Shown: piece by piece, positions 5,507 through 8,653 of the stretch
How positions within the stretch are numbered: position 1 is the stretch's first letter
Layout of the letters: each line of letters begins with the position of its first letter
NCBI GenBank assembly: GCA_964490145.1
Contig: CAZBBS010000108.1
Location: 1 to 8,653 of the forward strand
DNA: 8,653 nt
Direction: 5' to 3'
Source: Eutrophocola sp964490145
GTDB lineage: Bacteria; Pseudomonadota; Gammaproteobacteria; Pseudomonadales; Pseudohongiellaceae
Program-made: the position numbers and the translations under genes
Notes under the pieces: generated by a model
What the model was told of the DNA's origin: nothing
The model's database searches: none
The model's input: the letters and a program-made list of their open reading frames with translations, nothing else

Positions 5507-5908
5507 ATGGTTTGGAAAAAGCACGATTACGAAGATATCCCGGGCACCTATGTGTTCGATGGAAAGGTTGCGCATGCTTCCTACAATATCAACAAGATGC
5601 TGTTCACTTTCAATCACGAGGAATGTCGTGATGAGTTTGAAGCGGACCCTGCCGCCTATTGCGACAAGTTCGGCGTGACAGGTGATTTCAAGGAATGTGT
5701 CGTCCAGAAGGACTTCCTGCGCATGCTGCGTCTTGGCTGCAATATTTATTTCATGGCCAAGATGGCCATTCCACGCGGCACATCCGTACAGGATGCCGGT
5801 GCTGCCTTCCAGGGCATCACCACGGAGGAGTTCCAGGCGAAACTGTTGAAAAATCGTGAGGGACTGGAAGAGAGACTGGCAAAAGTTGGAGGATACTGGA
5901 ATGGCTAA
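5507..5908 (+). CDS. ligA: LigA-type alpha (small) subunit of a class II extradiol dioxygenase (protocatechuate 4,5-dioxygenase-like)
   Basis: The 133-residue protein matches the LigA subunit family along its length: DIPGTYVFDG (10-19), ASYNINKM (24-31), RDEFEADPAAYCDKFGVT (41-58), a helix ending LRLGCNIYFMAKMA (74-87), and GITTEEFQ (103-110). LigA is the helical lid that covers the active site in LigB and completes the substrate pocket. Sphingobium LigA, as recalled, is slightly longer and has SFQFAAG at the lid segment near the active site. Here the segment reads TSVQDAG (92-98), so the aromatic residues there are lost, which may change substrate range. AAAGG at 5493-5497 precedes the ATG by 9 bases. 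The stop overlaps the start of ligB by 8 bases, so the subunits are translationally coupled. Confidence 0.9.
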   Translation: MVWKKHDYEDIPGTYVFDGKVAHASYNINKMLFTFNHEECRDEFEADPAAYCDKFGVTGDFKECVVQKDFLRMLRLGCNIYFMAKMAIPRGTSVQDAGAAFQGITTEEFQAKLLKNREGLEERLAKVGGYWNG

Positions 5909-6743
5909 AATTATTGGTGGACTGACATCCTCCCATATTCCTGCGGTTGGCAATGCGATTGAACATGGTCTGCAGCAGGAACCTTACTGGAAACGTTTTT
6001 TTGATGGTTACGAGCCGGCAAAAGCCTGGTTGAAGGAAGCGAATCCCGACATCATCATCAATGTCTATAACGATCACGGGCTGAACTTCTTCCTGGACAA
6101 AGTACCGACTTTTGCCCTGGGTTGTGCCGATATCTACCACAATGCCGATGAAGGCTGGGGACTGAAACCGCAGGCACCGTTCCCGGGTGATGCTCAATTC
6201 TCCTGGCATATCGCCGAGTCCCTGATTGAACAGGAATTTGATATCTGTACCTGTCAGGAAATGCTGGTGGATCACGGATTTGTGAATCCTATCCGTGCTC
6301 TTTACGGCACTCTCCAGGAATGGCCGGTGAAAACCATCCCGTTGGCGGTCAACACCGTGCAGCATCCGGTGCCGACTGCAGCCCGCTGCCTGAAGCTGGG
6401 CCGTGCACTGGGCAAGGCGATTGAGTCCTATCCTGAAGATCTGCGTGTTGTTATCTTCGGTACCGGCGGACTGTCTCACCAGTTACAGGGTGAACGTGCA
6501 GGTTTCATCAATGTGGACTTCGATATCGAGTGTATGGAGAACATCGCGACCAATCCTGAATGGATGACTCAATTCTCCAACGGCGAGATCATGGAAAAAG
6601 CAGGTACCGAAGGCATTGAAACCATCATGTGGCTGGTGATGCGTGGTGCCCTGCAGGATGATGCCAAGGTAATCCACAAACATTACCATGCACCGATTTC
6701 CAATACCGGTGCCGGTGTGCTGGTGCTGGAAAACCAGTACTGA
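5901..6743 (+). CDS. ligB: LigB-type beta (catalytic) subunit of a class II extradiol dioxygenase (protocatechuate 4,5-dioxygenase-like)
   Basis: The 280-residue protein is the catalytic iron(II) subunit of a LigAB dioxygenase, which opens protocatechuate (or gallate or methylgallate) between C4 and C5. From alignment by eye to Sphingobium LigB, the iron ligands are His12 (TSSHIPA), His59 (YNDHG) and Glu240 (TEGIETIMW). The catalytic base is His193 (GTGGLSHQLQG), and the conserved VDHG contributes His125. The start at 5901 gives the expected N-terminus MAKIIGGLTSSHIPA and has GGAGG at 5888-5892, eight bases upstream. A longer reading frame back to 5856 overlaps ligA and lacks this support. 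At 280 residues it is about 20 shorter at the C-terminus than the Sphingobium protein. Activity as a catechol-ring 4,5-dioxygenase is very likely. The exact substrate cannot be told from sequence, but the linked 4-alkylphenol oxidation genes make protocatechuate or a methoxylated relative plausible. Confidence 0.93.
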   Translation: MAKIIGGLTSSHIPAVGNAIEHGLQQEPYWKRFFDGYEPAKAWLKEANPDIIINVYNDHGLNFFLDKVPTFALGCADIYHNADEGWGLKPQAPFPGDAQFSWHIAESLIEQEFDICTCQEMLVDHGFVNPIRALYGTLQEWPVKTIPLAVNTVQHPVPTAARCLKLGRALGKAIESYPEDLRVVIFGTGGLSHQLQGERAGFINVDFDIECMENIATNPEWMTQFSNGEIMEKAGTEGIETIMWLVMRGALQDDAKVIHKHYHAPISNTGAGVLVLENQY

Positions 6744-6759
6744 GTCACGCATGCAACGG

Positions 6760-6791
6760 AAAAAACCGGGGACCTTCCCCGGTTTTTTTTT
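6760..6791 (+). terminator. Rho-independent terminator after ligB
   Basis: A 13-base-pair inverted repeat (A6 CCGGGG A / T CCCCGG T6, arms 6760-6772 and 6776-6788) has a three-base CCT loop and ends in a run of nine T. It starts 16 bases after the ligB stop. The A tract on the 5' side means it could also work in the reverse direction, but no minus-strand gene ends here. Confidence 0.92.
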
Positions 6792-6877
6792 GCCCGTAAA
6801 TATTGTAGCTGGACAGGAAAAATTGGGAGTAGAATGCCGGCCTGTTCCATTTACACTAATATTTAACTGAGGTTCTC

Positions 6878-7387
6878 ATGTCCGAATCCCTTTCCCTTTA
6901 CCAGTTCAGTGTGCCGGTGTTGGTGCATTCCCTGAAAGCCCTGTCAGCAATCGTGGACAAGGCCCAGGCCTATGCCGGAGACAGCAATGTTGATGAAACC
7001 GTGCTGACCAGCGCCCGCCTGTTTCCCAATATGTTTCCCTTCAGCCGCCAGATCCAGATTGCCTGCGATGTGTCCAAGGCCTGCGGTGCCCGCCTGGCGG
7101 GGGTGGAAAATCCTTCCATGGTCGATACGGAAACCACCTTTGACGAACTGAAAGAACGCATAGCCAAAACTGTCGCTTTTCTGGAAGGCCTCGACAAGGA
7201 AGCTATTGATGGCGCCGGTGATAAGGAAATCAGTTTCAAGGCTGGCCCACATGAGTTGACGTTCAGTGGTCAGGCTTACGTACGTGAGTGGGTGTATCCG
7301 AATTTCTATTTCCATGTGACCACCGCTTACAACCTGTTGCGTCACAATGGCCTGTCCATTGGCAAGCCTGACTTTTTGGGCATGTAA
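6878..7387 (+). CDS. DUF1993 domain protein (DinB-like four-helix fold)
   Basis: The 169-residue protein matches DUF1993 (PF09351). It opens with SLYQFSVPVLVHSLKALSAIVDKA (5-28), followed by LTSARLFPNMFPFSRQIQIACDVSKACGARLAG (43-75), TFDELKERI, and a closing segment with WVYPNFYFHVTTAYNLLRHNG (137-157). The family is related to DinB/YfiT helical bundles, which often bind a metal through spaced histidines. Its cellular role is unknown, and no signal peptide is present, so it is cytoplasmic. TGAGG at 6868-6872 supports the start. It is isolated from ligB by a strong terminator and converges with thpR, with only 9 bases between the two stop codons, so it is probably an independent single-gene unit. 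Confidence 0.85.
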   Translation: MSESLSLYQFSVPVLVHSLKALSAIVDKAQAYAGDSNVDETVLTSARLFPNMFPFSRQIQIACDVSKACGARLAGVENPSMVDTETTFDELKERIAKTVAFLEGLDKEAIDGAGDKEISFKAGPHELTFSGQAYVREWVYPNFYFHVTTAYNLLRHNGLSIGKPDFLGM

Positions 7388-7396
7388 GCCAGTCTC

Positions 7397-7951
7397 CTAG
7401 CGCAGCGGCCAGCTTTCCAGTTCACGGTATTCCACCCCTTCCGGGTGGAGGAAGGATTCCATCAGACTGAAGCTGTCCGCTTGCCAGGTAAACGGCTTCA
7501 CCAGCGGGTGAAGCGGGGCTGCCATGACTTTGCGCATCAGGGTGATATGGGGCACATAGGGGCGGTTTTCCCGAGGAAGTTTACGCTGACCTGCAAGGGC
7601 ACTGAGTTGATCAACCAGGTCCTGAAGCGAATCAGGTATCTGTTTTGGTCCAAGCCATAAAATACCGGCTTTTTTCCACCAGCCAACGTCTGAAATGGTC
7701 ATCGTTATTGCAGGGACGTGCAGCCCCTGGCAATCCATCCTCAGGGCATCCAGAGTACGCTGGTCAACATGGCCGAGAAAGCGCAGGGTGATGTGGTAAT
7801 TGGCTGGATCAACTTTCTTGCCTGCCAGCGGGGAATACTGCGCGGCATGGCGATCTATGGCTGCAATGGTCGCGGCATCCGGCAAGAGGGCAAAGAAAAC
7901 CCGCTTGCCATTTTGCGGCACCGCCTGGGAATGACGTTGTTTCTGGCGCAT
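7397..7951 (-). CDS. thpR: RNA 2',3'-cyclic phosphodiesterase (2'-5' RNA ligase family)
   Basis: The 184-residue protein belongs to the 2H phosphoesterase superfamily. It has the two signature motifs HITL at 53-56 and HITL at 135-138, whose histidines catalyse hydrolysis of 2',3'-cyclic phosphates on RNA (and, in vitro, reversible 2'-5' ligation of tRNA halves). The start of the fold, RVFFALLPD at 17-25, and RPYVPHITLMRK at 130-141 are typical of ThpR. The usual family N-terminus begins close to the FFAL strand, so the first 14 or so residues are an extension. No clear ribosome binding site precedes the ATG, and an in-frame GTG at codon 11 is an alternative start. It follows the esterase gene after 24 bases on the same strand and is probably read with it. 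It is cytoplasmic. Confidence 0.88.
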   Translation of the reverse strand: MRQKQRHSQAVPQNGKRVFFALLPDAATIAAIDRHAAQYSPLAGKKVDPANYHITLRFLGHVDQRTLDALRMDCQGLHVPAITMTISDVGWWKKAGILWLGPKQIPDSLQDLVDQLSALAGQRKLPRENRPYVPHITLMRKVMAAPLHPLVKPFTWQADSFSLMESFLHPEGVEYRELESWPLR

Positions 7952-7975
7952 AAACCAGGCGAAGCTTGTAGAAAT

Positions 7976-8653
7976 CTAGTGGAAAAGTCTTGGGGCAAAA
8001 TCTGCCAGGTAGGCGCGCCAGTTCAGCCAGGTATGACCACCACCGGTTTCAATGAACTGGTGATCAATGCCATGCTTGTCGAGCGTTTCGTGTAACAGCC
8101 TGGCACCGGGATGAGCGAAATCATCGGTGCCCACCATGATGGCGAAATAGTCCACGTCGCGATTGACCTTTTTGGCACTGGTCAGGAAATCCGCATACTG
8201 CTGCTCGAATTCTTCCGCATTGCCATTGAAGATGCCGGCACTCCAGATATTGACATAGGCAAACTGGTCAGGGTTCAGGCCAAAGACCTGGGTGGTGTGA
8301 CCGCCGCCCATGGACAGCCCTGCAATGGCCCGGCTTTCAGGGCGGGCGCGAACCCGGAACTGTTTTTCCACTTCCGGTATTACATCGCCCATCAGTTCCC
8401 GCTCAAAGCTGGCCTCACGGCTGGGCAGACTACCGTTGGGCATGACCACGATCATGGGCACGGCTTTGCCCTCGGCAATCAGGTTGTCCATGATAAGTCC
8501 TGCACGACCGATGGTGCTCCAGCCGGAATCTTCATCACCGCCACCATGCAGAAGGTAGAACACCGGATAGGCACGGTTGTTGTCGTCGTAGCCGGGTGGG
8601 GTGTAGACGTGCATACGGCGCTGCATCCCCAGGTTGTCGGAGTAGTACCAGAC
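7976..8653 (-). CDS. PF00756 family esterase (enterochelin/feruloyl esterase-like), 5' end outside the window
   Basis: The frame stays open to the window edge and encodes VWYYSDNLG directly before the first in-frame Met, continuing as MQRRMHVYTPPGY. This is a standard internal stretch of the esterase family (WYYS...R.MHVYTPPGY), so the gene is cut by the window and that Met is not the start. In the 225 visible residues, the alpha/beta-hydrolase signatures are LLHGGGDED (34-42, oxyanion region), the nucleophile Ser114 in AGLSMGGGHT, an acid at Asp177 or Asp178 in VGTDDFAHPG, and His207 in GGGHTWLNWR. The family contains feruloyl and acetyl-xylan esterases, siderophore esterases and esterase D. 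Secretion is common but cannot be judged without the N-terminus. A link to aromatic-ester release would fit the neighbourhood but is only an inference. Confidence 0.85.
   Translation of the reverse strand, partial: VWYYSDNLGMQRRMHVYTPPGYDDNNRAYPVFYLLHGGGDEDSGWSTIGRAGLIMDNLIAEGKAVPMIVVMPNGSLPSREASFERELMGDVIPEVEKQFRVRARPESRAIAGLSMGGGHTTQVFGLNPDQFAYVNIWSAGIFNGNAEEFEQQYADFLTSAKKVNRDVDYFAIMVGTDDFAHPGARLLHETLDKHGIDHQFIETGGGHTWLNWRAYLADFAPRLFH

Noticed and set aside
5856..5900. Upstream start for ligB at 5856
   Set aside because: It overlaps the end of ligA, adds residues absent from the LigB family, and the ATG at 5901 has GGAGG at the right distance and gives the conserved N-terminus.
6810..6835. 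Candidate promoter TGGACA ... TAGAAT before the DUF1993 gene
   Set aside because: The two boxes are individually reasonable but only 14 bases apart, too close for a normal sigma-70 promoter. A promoter must exist after the ligB terminator, but this pair cannot be supported.
7445..8095. Plus-strand open frames opposite thpR and the esterase
   Set aside because: Both are antisense to genes with intact catalytic motifs (paired HITL; GLSMGG with Asp and His) and show no family features of their own.
1..8653. CRISPR arrays, insertion sequences, tRNA or rRNA genes
   Set aside because: No regularly spaced direct repeats, transposase frames, terminal inverted repeats or recognisable RNA gene sequences were found; the only tandem repeat is the heptamer array at 4154-4209.

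Overview
The window looks like bacterial chromosome of moderate GC, with tight gene packing, AGGAGG-type ribosome binding sites, Sec and Tat signal peptides, and a gene content (flavocytochrome, LigAB ring-cleavage dioxygenase, DUF6152/DUF3237/DUF8021-type secreted proteins, ThpR, DUF1993) typical of a proteobacterium. A free-living, aromatic-degrading gammaproteobacterium is the best guess. The sequence alone does not fix the genus.

Region 1 (1-5356, plus strand). After a short tail that probably ends an upstream gene, five or six closely spaced genes run in one direction. They are a vanillyl-alcohol-oxidase/4-cresol-dehydrogenase family flavoprotein, its partner c-type cytochrome, a Tat-exported protein of unknown family, a DUF3237 protein with a Tat-like signal, a secreted tandem NTF2-like (DUF8021-like) protein and a secreted DUF6152 protein. 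The first four are separated by 2-31 bases or less. The last is set off by a 121-base gap holding eight tandem heptamers and a hairpin. The flavoprotein plus cytochrome c should oxidise the para side chain of a 4-alkylphenol (4-cresol, eugenol or a related compound) and pass electrons to the respiratory chain. The four following secreted proteins are uncharacterised and look like an accessory, envelope-located module.

Region 2 (5357-6791, plus strand). A 150-base spacer carries a consensus TATAAT box followed by a terminator-like hairpin. Then come ligA and ligB, overlapping by 8 bases, encoding the two subunits of a class II (LigAB) extradiol dioxygenase with all expected iron and catalytic residues. 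A strong hairpin with a T tract closes the unit. Together regions 1 and 2 suggest a pathway from a 4-alkylphenol through a catechol-type acid (protocatechuate or a relative) to ring cleavage. The intermediate aldehyde dehydrogenase, hydroxylase or demethylase, and the lower meta-cleavage genes are not in the window.

Region 3 (6792-8653). A DUF1993 (DinB-like) gene on the plus strand converges, with 9 bases between the stop codons, on a minus-strand pair: a PF00756-type esterase cut by the window edge, followed by thpR (RNA 2',3'-cyclic phosphodiesterase). These look like separate genes unrelated to the aromatic cluster, although the esterase family includes feruloyl esterases.

The most interesting part is the block of unknown exported proteins at 2001-5356, placed between an aromatic flavocytochrome and a ring-cleavage dioxygenase.
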